From contig NZ_CP036263.1 in assembly GCF_007741515.1 (NCBI RefSeq), positions 4,513,178 through 4,577,177 of the forward strand: DNA of 64,000 nt, read 5' to 3'. The translations under genes were made by a program, and so were the position numbers. This document shows, piece by piece, positions 44,542-52,679 of the stretch. The notes beneath the pieces were generated by a model. That model saw nothing but the letters and a program-made list of their open reading frames with translations, ran no database searches and was not told where the DNA came from. The DNA is from Adhaeretor mobilis. GTDB taxonomy: Bacteria; Planctomycetota; Planctomycetia; Pirellulales; Lacipirellulaceae. Every line of letters begins with the position of its first letter. Within the stretch, counting starts at the first letter, position 1.

Positions 44542-45753
44542 ATGAAACAAACACTCCTCTGGGCTATCGTTGCCGCGATTGTTGGCTTGGGTCTTGGCGC
44601 AGCTCTAGCCTACGTCGAGGTTAAGCCTTGGCAATTTGATCTCGCCGCGGGTATCGATGCACCCAACGATCACTCCGCTCACGACCACGGAACGACACCC
44701 GCAGACTCACCCGCAGAGTCAACCAAGCAGCTTGAAGTCAAAGAGACGCAGTACGAATTCGGCTCGATGGAAATCGGCACCTCCCAGAGACACGCATTTC
44801 CGATCTCCAATACTGGAAGCGAGCCCATCACCGTAGAGTTCCTGACGAACACGTGCCAATGCACAGCTGTCGAACTCAACGGTCTACCTGCCGAAGGCGC
44901 CGGACCTGTCCTACTCAAGCCGGGCGAAAGCACGACGGTTGAGCTGGAATGGGTAGCCAAGGGTGAGCCACGCAGTTTCCGCCATGGAGCTACCTTTGAA
45001 ACGAACGACCCCGGCAAGAAACGGCTAGAGTTTCATGTCGTCGGCGAGCTTGTTGATTCAACAAGTCTTGATCCGCCGCTCTTGCACTTTGGAATGGTGC
45101 GTGTCGACAAGCCCGCGGAAGCCAGCCTGTGGATTAGCTCCTACCTAGAACCAAGTGTGGAAATTTTAGACTACGAAATCCTCGAGCCGAATGTTGCCGA
45201 ACTCGTCGATATCAAGTTCGATGCGGGCACGCCACTAAATCTCCCCGACCCTAAAGCGATGGCCGGTCTGCGCGTGGTGGCTTCGTTTCGGCCGGGCAAG
45301 TCCCTCGGGCCGTTTCATGGCACGCTCAAGATGAAGACGAATCTCAAGCGGGCGAGCCAGCTCACCGTCCCAATTTCCGGAAATGTGGTTGGCGACATTT
45401 CTGTCTTCGGGCCCGGGTGGAATCGAACGCGCGGTCTGCTCAAGCTACCTCCCATTGATAGCAAAAAAGGCGGTCAAGTAAAACTTACAGTGGCCATTCG
45501 CGGCAATCACCAAGCTTCCGGGCCGGTTGAAATTGCTAGCACAAGCCCCCAAGTACTTGAGGCAGAACTAGGCGAACCCGTAGAGATGTCTCCTGAATTA
45601 CTCCACGTGCCGCTTATCGTGAGCATTCCTAGGGGGTCCCGCCCTATGGCCCGTCTCGGCGGCGATCTCGGAGCGGAGGGTGAAATCGTGCTGAAAACGG
45701 GACATACCGTGACACCCGAATTCAAACTTCGTGTCGCTTTTATTGTACAGTAG
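44542..45753 (+). CDS. Membrane-anchored DUF1573 protein
   Basis: A 403-aa protein. The start is the ATG at 44542 (the frame begins at 44470), giving a signal anchor (LLWAIVAAIVGLGLGAALAY). The DUF1573 domain shows YEFGSMEIGTSQRHAFPISN, the FLTNTCQCTAVEL Cys region and LKPGESTTVELEW, as in beta-sandwich proteins facing the periplasm. About 250 further residues are beta-rich. DUF1573 proteins are common in Planctomycetota and are probably structural or assembly factors. It lies 208 bp before a cytochrome c gene on the same strand. Confidence 0.85.
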   Translation: MKQTLLWAIVAAIVGLGLGAALAYVEVKPWQFDLAAGIDAPNDHSAHDHGTTPADSPAESTKQLEVKETQYEFGSMEIGTSQRHAFPISNTGSEPITVEFLTNTCQCTAVELNGLPAEGAGPVLLKPGESTTVELEWVAKGEPRSFRHGATFETNDPGKKRLEFHVVGELVDSTSLDPPLLHFGMVRVDKPAEASLWISSYLEPSVEILDYEILEPNVAELVDIKFDAGTPLNLPDPKAMAGLRVVASFRPGKSLGPFHGTLKMKTNLKRASQLTVPISGNVVGDISVFGPGWNRTRGLLKLPPIDSKKGGQVKLTVAIRGNHQASGPVEIASTSPQVLEAELGEPVEMSPELLHVPLIVSIPRGSRPMARLGGDLGAEGEIVLKTGHTVTPEFKLRVAFIVQ

Positions 45754-45961
45754 CCGCTGTACTTCAGCTTGCCGCAACCTAGCGAGGACGGGACTGCGGT
45801 GGATTGCAGTACTGGCAAACGGTACGATTCGAAGAGCCCAGTGCGTTGAGCCCAGTCCAAACGATGCTAGCACGACTATCCGGTTGTGGCGGCTCAGTTC
45901 AGCAACGCACTACCACTCTCCCTCGAATTGTCCTCCCCGGAATCGTAAGACACGGAGCCAC

Positions 45962-47581
45962 ATGTCACGCAATCGCCTGTCCCACAATCGTCTGCTTCTG
46001 GTCGGTCTCTCGCTCTCGATACTTGTCCTATGGCGATTCGCGGCCAATGCCCAATCCCATTCCGCAACCAGCGCTGCGACATCCGGCGAGAAAACGGCCC
46101 CCGCCTATGAGCGAAATACCAAAGAGGCACGCGAAGCCAAAGACTACGTGAAGCTCAACGGTCCCCTGTTCACCGAGCCGAACAAGCAGCCCTGGCCCAA
46201 GCCACAATTGGCCATCGTCCTCTCGGGGGAAATGGATGGCTACATCGAGCCGTGCGGTTGCACGGGGCTTGAAAACCAAATGGGCGGGCTCAAGCGGCGG
46301 CACACTTTTCTCAATGAGTTAAAAGAAAAAGGGTGGCCACTAGTGGAGTTCGACATGGGCGGACTTACCAAACGCCTCGGTCATCAAACCGAAATTAAGT
46401 TCCGCTATGCCATCGACTCCTTAGTCAAGCTCGGTTACGACGCGGTTGGGCTCGGCGCCAATGAGCTTCGGCTCACCACGGACGAACTCGTCTACGCCAT
46501 CGCCAACCTCCCACCAGAGAAAAACCCTATCCTTTCGGCCAATGTCGGCATCTACAGCTTCGACAGTGGCATGACTCGCACGCATCACGTTGCTGAAGCA
46601 GGTGGCAAGCGTATCGGTGTTACCTCTGTCTTAGGCAAGAAGTACGAAAAGTCTTTGGCAAACGTCAACGATGTCGTCTATCGTTCACCCGAGGAGGGCC
46701 TCGCTGAGATCGCTCCGAAGTTGGCTACCGAGAAGTGCGATCTGCAAGTACTCATGGTTTACGGACCCAAGGCAGAAGCACTTGCGCTGGCAAAAAAATT
46801 CCCGCAATTCAACTTTGTAGGAGTCGCTGCCGGTGTGGATGTGCCGCCATTGTCACTGGAAAAGGTGTCAGGAACCAATTCCGTGCTGGTTGAAGTCGGT
46901 CATAAAGGGAAGTACGTCGTCGTGCTGGGCATCTACGACGACGCGAAGAACACACTCCGGTATCAGCGCGTACCGTTGGACGCCCGCTTCGACGATTCCT
47001 CCGCCATGCAGAAGATGATGGTCCGCTATCAAGAGGAGTTAAAGCTTCAAGGCTTGGAAGGCCTGGGCCTCTCTGGTAGTGCGCACCCCGAAGGCAAATT
47101 CGTGGGCAGCGAAGTCTGCGCGGACTGCCACTCCTCAGCCACCGAAGTATTTGAGAACACACCACACTCCCATGCCACCGAATCGATCATCAATATCTCC
47201 GTGCCACCCCGTCACCACGACCCCGAGTGCCTCAGCTGCCACGTGACTGGCTGGAACCCACAGCAGTATTTCCCATATTCCTCAGGCTACGAGAGCTTAG
47301 AAAAAACACCGCACCTGCGAGCCAACGGTTGCGAAAACTGCCACGGTCCAGGTGCCGCGCACGTTGCCGCCGAACTGGGAGAGAGCGACGTCAACGACGC
47401 AGAGCAAGAAGCGTTGCGTGCCGCGTTACGAATGAAGATCGTCGAAAACGAAGGGAATAAAAGCGGGCAAGTGTACGGCAAAGTGGTTGAGAGCTGCATG
47501 CAATGCCACGACCAAGACAACAGCCCTGATTTCGACTTTCAAAAGTACTGGGAAGACGTGAAGCACGTAGGGAAAGATTGA
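45962..47581 (+). CDS. Multihaem cytochrome c fused to a 5'-nucleotidase-like domain
   Basis: A 539-aa exported protein from the ATG at 45962 with a signal peptide (LLLVGLSLSILVLWRFAANA). Residues about 75-330 resemble the metallophosphatase domain of UshA/SoxB-like proteins: LAIVLSGEMDGYIEPCGCTG, LNELKEKGWPLVEFDMGGL and YDAVGLGANELRL. The C-terminal 170 residues carry four CxxCH haem sites: CADCH, CLSCH, CENCH and CMQCH. The pairing recalls the SoxB/cytochrome arrangement in sulphur oxidation and planctomycete 'cytochrome c family' proteins; the reaction is unknown. Confidence 0.85.
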   Translation: MSRNRLSHNRLLLVGLSLSILVLWRFAANAQSHSATSAATSGEKTAPAYERNTKEAREAKDYVKLNGPLFTEPNKQPWPKPQLAIVLSGEMDGYIEPCGCTGLENQMGGLKRRHTFLNELKEKGWPLVEFDMGGLTKRLGHQTEIKFRYAIDSLVKLGYDAVGLGANELRLTTDELVYAIANLPPEKNPILSANVGIYSFDSGMTRTHHVAEAGGKRIGVTSVLGKKYEKSLANVNDVVYRSPEEGLAEIAPKLATEKCDLQVLMVYGPKAEALALAKKFPQFNFVGVAAGVDVPPLSLEKVSGTNSVLVEVGHKGKYVVVLGIYDDAKNTLRYQRVPLDARFDDSSAMQKMMVRYQEELKLQGLEGLGLSGSAHPEGKFVGSEVCADCHSSATEVFENTPHSHATESIINISVPPRHHDPECLSCHVTGWNPQQYFPYSSGYESLEKTPHLRANGCENCHGPGAAHVAAELGESDVNDAEQEALRAALRMKIVENEGNKSGQVYGKVVESCMQCHDQDNSPDFDFQKYWEDVKHVGKD

Positions 47582-47602
47582 TCCCCTTGTTACGCGTTAT
47601 CG

Positions 47603-48454
47603 TCAAGCGTTTGCCAGACGCCATGCGTTGAGATCGTTGACCGTGTCGTCTTCCTTATTTCCCTGTGAAATCTTGAACTCCAGGAAGTTTCCTGGATCAC
47701 CGAGTTCGGCGACTGATTCGACCACGACATCTGGACCAAACGCATACTTATCGAGATCTTCACGCTTCGTTGAACCAGTCAGCGTCAGCACGGTGCGGTA
47801 GCCCATTTGCACGCCACCCAGGATATCGGTCTCCATCGTGTCGCCTACCATCACAGTCTGCGATGTGGTGAGCATCAACTCTTTTCTAGCCGCACGCATC
47901 ATGATGGGGCTTGGCTTACCAACGCTGAAAGCTTTGCGACCGGTGACTGTTTCCAAATAGGAAACGGTTGCTCCGCAACCAGGGCGGGTGCCCGTTTTGG
48001 TCGGGCAGTTGGGGTCCATGTTCGTGGCGATCAGTTTTGCCCCGCCGAGGATCATGTTCACGGCGTGCTCTAATGTATCGAGCGTGATGGTGCGACCCTC
48101 GCCGACGACGACAAAGTCCGGGGCATGGTCCACAATGGAGTAGCCATTATGGTGCAGCGCCTGCAAAAGGCCGCCCTCGCCAATCACATAGGCGGTTCCG
48201 CCGGGTTTGTGCTTTGCCAGGAATCGAGCGGTCGCCATGGCGCACGTAAAGATGTGTCGTTCCTCGACTTCAATGCCCATGCGTTGTAGCTTCGTCGTCA
48301 CATCGCGCCGGGTGCGTTGGCTGTTGTTGGTAAGAAACAGGAATGGAATTTCCTGTGCCAGTAGCGCGTTTATGAAGCGATCTGCTCCGGGGATCAACTG
48401 ACTCCCGCGATAAATAACACCGTCCATGTCGATTAAAAATCCGTTCCTCATCAT
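47603..48454 (-). CDS. HAD superfamily IIA hydrolase (NagD-like)
   Basis: A 283-aa cytoplasmic phosphatase. Motif I with the nucleophilic Asp is FLIDMDGVIYRGSQ; LFLTNNSQRTRRDV gives motif II; GKPSPIMMRAARKEL holds the motif III Lys; and MVGDTMETDILGG is motif IV. The cap between motifs II and III is of the C2A type, as in NagD/p-nitrophenyl phosphatases. The substrate is a small phosphorylated metabolite, not predictable. Its start is adjacent to a region without a clear gene. Confidence 0.92.
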   Translation of the reverse strand: MMRNGFLIDMDGVIYRGSQLIPGADRFINALLAQEIPFLFLTNNSQRTRRDVTTKLQRMGIEVEERHIFTCAMATARFLAKHKPGGTAYVIGEGGLLQALHHNGYSIVDHAPDFVVVGEGRTITLDTLEHAVNMILGGAKLIATNMDPNCPTKTGTRPGCGATVSYLETVTGRKAFSVGKPSPIMMRAARKELMLTTSQTVMVGDTMETDILGGVQMGYRTVLTLTGSTKREDLDKYAFGPDVVVESVAELGDPGNFLEFKISQGNKEDDTVNDLNAWRLANA

Positions 48455-48680
48455 CAGTTTTCCCTGCTCAGTTTCGTAGTTCGACCCTGCAGGCGCAAGG
48501 CTCCAGAGGCGAAGAATGCAAGTTTCATACCGCGTTTGCCAAATGCCCAGAAAACCCTAGGAAACGAGTCTCTGTTGCGATACGACCGGGTCTTGAGAGC
48601 GATAGCTGCTCTTAGCTTCGGCAGGAAATTGCAAGTTTGCTGTGCAATGCAATTCGAACCCAATGGTGGCGGATAGGGCC

Positions 48681-48716
48681 GACAAAAAACAGCCACGAGC
48701 TTTCGCTCGCGGCTGT
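48681..48716 (-). terminator. Rho-independent terminator of the 62-aa gene
   Basis: On the - strand, ACAGCCGCGAGC-GAAA-GCTCGTGGCTGT forms a 12-bp stem with one mismatch and a GAAA loop, followed directly by TTTTTT. It lies 35 bp beyond the stop of the small gene 48752-48940. Confidence 0.85.
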
Positions 48717-48751
48717 TCTTCGTTATTAAGCTACGTGGTCTTCAAAGCTAC

Positions 48752-48940
48752 CTAGTACCAGTGGCGACCGCTGTGCCGGTCCCAATGCCCTTCGCGATGG
48801 AAGTCCCAGTGGCCAGGCTGCACATCATAGTGATTGCCATGACGCCGCACTTCCGTGGGATGCCAATCGTAATGGCTGGTGTCATGATAGTCGTAGTGTG
48901 GACGGGCTACGTGGCCCCGAGAGGCGGAGTAGTAACTCAT
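48752..48940 (-). CDS. Small His/Tyr-rich protein
   Basis: A 62-aa protein starting MSYYSASRGHVARPHYDYHD and built of His/Tyr/Asp/Trp-rich units (HYDWHP, HGNHYDVQPGHWDFH, GHWDRHSGRHWY). No hydrophobic signal. Repeated HY and GHWD-like units suggest a metal-binding or structural peptide, and similar short proteins occur in other Pirellulales as far as I recall. The gene has a proper terminator, which supports its reality. Function unknown. Confidence 0.65.
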   Translation of the reverse strand: MSYYSASRGHVARPHYDYHDTSHYDWHPTEVRRHGNHYDVQPGHWDFHREGHWDRHSGRHWY

Positions 48941-49658
48941 CGGTCGCTGCGGTTAGTAGGCTCGTGTGCTAGCGTGGCCAACCCGGTTATTGCTTCGATA
49001 ACCGTGTGTTGGGAGCCTTCCCGGACAACAACAGTGCGTTGATGCTGGTCGCGGCCCGACTACGTCACATCGCGGGCACAAAATGGGGAACGAGAAAATA
49101 CCTGGACATGAGTCGGCTTGCCGATCAGCAGGAAGTGCGAGAGCAACAAGAGACAACCGAGGAGGCGGTCGAGTAGGCCGCATCCGCCCCAACTCCTCCG
49201 CTGCTACGGAGTTGGGGACGAACCTGCCAGCAAGGGCATACCCCAAAAATGAATGTGCGCAGGTTGACGGACACTACCGATGACTTTCTCAGCGGACTCG
49301 ATGTATTGCATCGGATCCGGTGGCACACGTTCCAGAATCGAACGCGACATTATATGCTCGCGTGTCAGCGCCCTACCCGCGTCATAATAAACGCAAAGTT
49401 TGCTCATGATCTCGCAGTGCGGTACTGATGCAGAACAAGATAGGGTAGGGCTCACCTTTGTGTATCACATTCTTCTAGCAGCTTCTCATCTATTCAACAA
49501 TCACTGACAGGCAAGGGTTTACAACCTGTCTAAGAAAGGTGCCAGAACTAAATCCTGAAGCACAATCAGTTATCGGTTCCTGACAATTCTTTACTTTGCA
49601 GAGCGCGAGCGGCAAGGCCTATCCAACTCTTTAGACGCTGCGTCAGGTTCACGCGATT
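48941..49658. other. Gap between the small gene and the integron array
   Basis: 718 bp without a convincing gene. Short frames on both strands (e.g. 49083-49283, 49204-49407) have no conserved features. The stretch marks the far end of the cassette array; the terminal attC site at its edge shows only one clear half. It could hold a decayed cassette. Confidence 0.4.
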
Positions 49659-49665
49659 GTTATAC
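49659..49665 (-). repeat. attC site 9, one half only (array end)
   Basis: GTTATAC, the outer core of the site that follows the DUF167 gene, continues leftward into an arm GCGTCAGGTTCACGCGAT. I could not find a matching opposite arm within the next 100 bp to the left. The array probably ends here or the last site is broken. Confidence 0.55.
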
Positions 49666-49986
49666 GGCGCCCCTCCCGAGCCTGCGAAACACTTCTGATT
49701 CGGAGAGATCGTCTATTTGCACGACTTTTCGAGGTGAAGTCTTGCCGCGAATCACTCGAACTGCACCAGTTGGCAAATCGAGCGCCAGAGCAAGCGTCGC
49801 TTCGACCGCCAGATTTGCCTTCCCGCGTTCGGGTGGAGCGGTCACTCGCAATTTGAGTACGTCGCCGAGCCACTCGGCTACGCAATTTTTCGAAGAGGAC
49901 GGAACGACTTTTACGGATAGTCTGATTGATTCTTCTCCTAACAGCTGGGATCCAACTTCGACAACGCGCGCGTCGCATAACGGCAA
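49660..49986 (-). CDS. Cassette gene 9: DUF167 (YggU-like) protein
   Basis: A 108-aa protein with the DUF167 core: IRLSVKVVPSSSKNCVAEWL, LKLRVTAPPERGKANLAVEA and VIRGKTSPRKVVQIDDLS. DUF167 proteins are small, conserved and of unknown role. The only start codon is a TTG (49986) that lies inside attC site 8, so translation appears to begin in the preceding site, or the gene was cut at its 5' end when the cassette formed. The stop TAA is in the attC 9 core. Confidence 0.75.
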   Translation of the reverse strand: MPLCDARVVEVGSQLLGEESIRLSVKVVPSSSKNCVAEWLGDVLKLRVTAPPERGKANLAVEATLALALDLPTGAVRVIRGKTSPRKVVQIDDLSESEVFRRLGRGAV

Positions 49987-50066
49987 CGATCAACGAGCCG
50001 GAACGATTGATCTAAACATTGAAAAGCACATGTAAGTCTGGATTCGCGTGCATCGTATTGTTATCC
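49975..50066 (-). repeat. attC site 8
   Basis: 92 bp from GCATAAC to GTTATCC. Left arm AACGGCAACGATCAACGAGC and reverse complement of the right arm AACAATACGATGCACGCGAA pair with a few bulged bases. The DinB-like gene's TAA is taken from the right core. Confidence 0.85.
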
Positions 50067-50636
50067 CGCGTTGTCGTCCTTGGAGAAGATGCTCCGACTT
50101 CCCGCTGTGCCCCAAGTCTGCTCGTTGAATTGAGAAGAATTTCCGGGTGCTACGGTTAGCCATTGCCACTCACCTTTGTGAACCAGCCTTGCAACAATTG
50201 CAATCTGACCAACATGATAGGTTATGTGTGCAACTGAACGCGTTATAGCCTGTGGGATCGTGTGGGATTCTCCACGAATCTGAATACGGTGGCCCAAATT
50301 GTCATCGTCAAGTGATTCGATTGCAGTCGCAAGTGCGCCCCATCCAGAGTCGAAATGCACAATGAGCGATTGTCGATCACCGTCCCAGTCGAGAAATTCA
50401 GTATCCCGGTTGCGATCTGGCTTCTCGCCGTCCGTGGTAAGAAAGTCCGTCCATCTGCTTCGGAGGTTGCCTCCCAGATGACGCAATATGATTGCGACTG
50501 AGTTGGTAGTGGGTGCAGGCCGCGCAAACAGTTCCTCGTCAGTAAGTTGTTCGATTGTGGCGTCAATCATGCATCTATACGACACGATTGTTTCGCGCAT
50601 TGTGCTCAGCCATGGGAGGTTGCTTGTATGTTTCAT
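50061..50636 (-). CDS. Cassette gene 8: DinB-like (DUF1572) protein
   Basis: A 191-aa protein starting MKHTSNLPWLSTMRETIVSY. The four-helix DinB/DUF1572 pattern shows as LTDEELFARPAPTTNSVAII, LRHLGGNLRSRW and HITYHVGQIAIVARLVH, whose His residues (LRHLGG and TYHVGQI) are the usual metal ligands. DinB-like proteins include thiol transferases such as those using bacillithiol or mycothiol, and some are metal-binding proteins of unknown role. It is a stand-alone cassette. Confidence 0.85.
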   Translation of the reverse strand: MKHTSNLPWLSTMRETIVSYRCMIDATIEQLTDEELFARPAPTTNSVAIILRHLGGNLRSRWTDFLTTDGEKPDRNRDTEFLDWDGDRQSLIVHFDSGWGALATAIESLDDDNLGHRIQIRGESHTIPQAITRSVAHITYHVGQIAIVARLVHKGEWQWLTVAPGNSSQFNEQTWGTAGSRSIFSKDDNAG

Positions 50637-50645
50637 AATTAATCT

Positions 50646-50734
50646 GGATAACGTCAAGCGTAACCGGCGGCGACGTTACGCGTTGATTTCAGTTTCCGCC
50701 GGATTCGCCGCTCCGGTTCCTGCGATTGTTGTGC
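50646..50734 (-). repeat. attC site 7
   Basis: 89 bp from GGATAAC to GTTGTGC. The arm GCGTAACCGGCGGCGA pairs with the reverse complement GCAGGAACCGGAGCGGCGAA with extra bases on one side. Confidence 0.85.
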
Positions 50735-50746
50735 GCCCCTGTTGAG

Positions 50747-51289
50747 TCAATCTCTTGCCTGGACCTTCGTGTTGAGCTTGAAATCTTGCGGCTCCGTGGG
50801 AGGTTTCGCGATTGCGACTATCTGATTGAGGTTAACCCACGTCCTGTCGGTTTCGATTTCCACGGAAGCCTGTTTGCGGAGTCGCACAAGGTGTGCTTGG
50901 CCATCCTCGGTAGCTTCCAGCTTAGCTATGGTTTCCGCAGTAAGTGCCGCAATTGCCAATCGCTTGAAGTTCCATTTGAACGCATCCTTGATGGATTTAG
51001 GGTGTTCGACAGTCACCCACGAATCACCCCAGAGCTCCACGACGGTGAAGATAGAGACGAAATACGTGATGCTCGCTGATGTGATCCTCGCTGTGTTCGG
51101 TCCTTTATTGTCGTAGGGGTCCAACGGAATACCCTCCGTTTGCTTAAACGGTGACTTGCCAGCAAATCGGAGTATATAGTCGTTTCCGGGTTTTAGAAAC
51201 GACGGTGGGGGACCGTCATCGTCTTGCAGCGCGGAATCCGCAGCGATCAGCAATGTACTGATAGTGAGAACAGATATGAGCGTTCGCAT
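50747..51289 (-). CDS. Cassette gene 7: secreted hypothetical protein
   Basis: A 180-aa protein from the ATG at 51289, with a signal peptide (MRTLISVLTISTLLIAADSA). The mature part is mixed alpha/beta and starts LQDDDGPPPSFLKPGN. No family recognised. Export to the periplasm is likely. Confidence 0.7.
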   Translation of the reverse strand: MRTLISVLTISTLLIAADSALQDDDGPPPSFLKPGNDYILRFAGKSPFKQTEGIPLDPYDNKGPNTARITSASITYFVSIFTVVELWGDSWVTVEHPKSIKDAFKWNFKRLAIAALTAETIAKLEATEDGQAHLVRLRKQASVEIETDRTWVNLNQIVAIAKPPTEPQDFKLNTKVQARD

Positions 51290-51311
51290 GCGTTCAGTAC
51301 TCCTCTTTGGC

Positions 51312-51402
51312 GTATAACGTCCAAGGTAACCGGGCGGCGGACAAGCACCTTTAGTGTCAAGGCGCGGCCGATCCGCCGCTCGGGTTGACCGCTTGGTTCG
51401 GC
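51312..51402 (-). repeat. attC site 6
   Basis: 91 bp from GTATAAC to GTTCGGC. Arms AAGGTAACCGGGCGGCGGA and AAGCGGTCAACCCGAGCGGC (reverse complement of the right arm) pair with bulges. Cassette gene 6 ends inside this site at 51357. Confidence 0.85.
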
Positions 51403-51872
51403 TCAGAATGTGATCTGGACGTAGTGACAAGGACGCACAGTATCATGGACAACACCCACAAGTAAAAGCCAACTCCCAGCTTTGACAGAATCTCGCTGGA
51501 ACTTGCCGGAAGAAAAGCAGGAATCGGCGTACGAAATAATTCCAATGTATGAAGCGATATAAGCACTGAAATTGCACCGCAAAAACGCGCAGCGACCATC
51601 CGGTTTGAGGAAAGACTCAGCCAGGCCCCAATGAAAGTTACGTTTGCGAACCATCCGTATTGTCCGCAGAGTGCGCCGAACCATCCAATACTCAGTAGGC
51701 TGGCGCCATAACTCCAGCCCCCAAGTCCCTTGGCTGCACCCTGGTCGCGTTCCAAGTAAAGGGCTGGTGTCGCAAGTGCGATTACATAACAGATGCAACT
51801 GAGATACATGCATATCCGCTGTGGCGTCCAGATCACTGCTTTAAGAGACGGCTTCTGCTTGACAGTGACCAT
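51357..51872 (-). CDS. Cassette gene 6: four-helix membrane protein ending in attC
   Basis: A 171-aa protein from the ATG at 51872 with AGGA about 9 bases upstream (the frame extends to a GTG at 51896). It has about four hydrophobic helices, such as ICMYLSCICYVIALATPALY, LSIGWFGALC and LGVGFYLWVLSMILCVLV. The last 15 residues, including NQAVNPSGGSAAP, are translated from the attC 6 sequence. Similar NPSGGS tails seem to recur in Rhodopirellula proteins, as I recall. Function unknown. Confidence 0.75.
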   Translation of the reverse strand: MVTVKQKPSLKAVIWTPQRICMYLSCICYVIALATPALYLERDQGAAKGLGGWSYGASLLSIGWFGALCGQYGWFANVTFIGAWLSLSSNRMVAARFCGAISVLISLHTLELFRTPIPAFLPASSSEILSKLGVGFYLWVLSMILCVLVTTSRSHSEPNQAVNPSGGSAAP

Positions 51873-51900
51873 GTGCGTTGTTCCTAGGACTGGCACGAGA

Positions 51901-51990
51901 GCCTAACGTTTGAAATCACGCGGTTGCGGCCAAGTGACTCTCCATCAGGAAACGCGCGATCCGCAACTCGCGTGCATTTTATTGTTCGCC
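51901..51990 (-). repeat. attC site 5
   Basis: 90 bp from GCCTAAC to GTTCGCC. Arm AAATCACGCGGTTGCGG pairs with AAATGCACGCGAGTTGCGG (reverse complement), which has two extra bases: the best example of bulged pairing in this array. Confidence 0.92.
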
Positions 51991-51999
51991 CTCTGCGTT

Positions 52000-52467
52000 C
52001 TATTCGCGCACTGCCGCTTCAATTTCAGCGATGTCGATTTTCATCTGTTTCATCATAGCCGTCATCGCCTTGGCAGACACATTCTTGTCGGCGTTTGTCG
52101 TTAATTCCGTCAGTCGCTTTGGATAGATTTGCCAAGACACCCCGAAACGATCCTTCAGCCAGCCGCAGTGGCTTTCCTCGCCGCCATTTGCGGTCAGGGC
52201 AGACCATAACCGATCGGACTCCGCTTGATCGTCGGTCGCGACCGAAATCGACACCGCCTCAGTCAGAGTGAACATCGGCCCGGCATCGAGAATCTGGTAC
52301 GGTACCCCGCCAAGCAAGAAGTCAATTACCGAAAACTCGCCATGTCCCGCGTCACCGTGGAAGGCCTTCTCAATTCGGCTTCCCGGGATCAGTGAGCAGT
52401 AGAATTCTGCGGCTTCGCTGCCCCGCCCATCGCGGAACCATAGGCAAGTGCGGATAGAGTTAATCAT
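52000..52467 (-). CDS. Cassette gene 5: VOC / PhnB-like protein
   Basis: A 155-aa protein of the glyoxalase/bleomycin-resistance fold in its PhnB-like branch. It begins MINSIRTCLWFRDGRGSEAA, has EFYCSLIPGSRIEKAF and PMFTLTEAVSISVATDD, and ends in DRFGVSWQIYPKRLTEL then AAVRE. VOC proteins bind metal and small molecules and include enzymes and drug-binding proteins. A resistance role is possible but not shown. Confidence 0.88.
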   Translation of the reverse strand: MINSIRTCLWFRDGRGSEAAEFYCSLIPGSRIEKAFHGDAGHGEFSVIDFLLGGVPYQILDAGPMFTLTEAVSISVATDDQAESDRLWSALTANGGEESHCGWLKDRFGVSWQIYPKRLTELTTNADKNVSAKAMTAMMKQMKIDIAEIEAAVRE

Positions 52468-52585
52468 CGTATTGTTCCTTGCGTGATACTGGTTTCTATT
52501 GCGAACAGCTCCCGAACGTCAACCAGTAGTCGATTGAAAATGTTCGAATTCGACACCTATTCGAAAGTTTTCCGAAAAGTCTGCT

Positions 52586-52677
52586 GGCGAACGTCCGTGA
52601 TCACCGAGCCGGGACGAGTGATCTTCTATTTTCAAAAGACGCGCAAGACTGGCTTCGCGTGCATCACATTGTTATCC
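52586..52677 (-). repeat. attC site 4
   Basis: 92 bp from GGCGAAC to GTTATCC. Arm AACGTCCGTGATCACCGAGC pairs with AACAATGTGATGCACGCGAA (reverse complement), as in site 8, with which it shares sequence in the core part. Confidence 0.82.
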
Positions 52678-52679
52678 CG

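Noticed and set aside
48454-48696. 80-codon frame next to the HAD gene
   Set aside because: Overlaps the HAD gene start and includes the terminator; no coding features.
49083-49455. Small frames in the gap left of the integron array
   Set aside because: Overlapping frames on both strands, no ribosome site, no repeat pattern. Not counted as cassettes because no attC follows.
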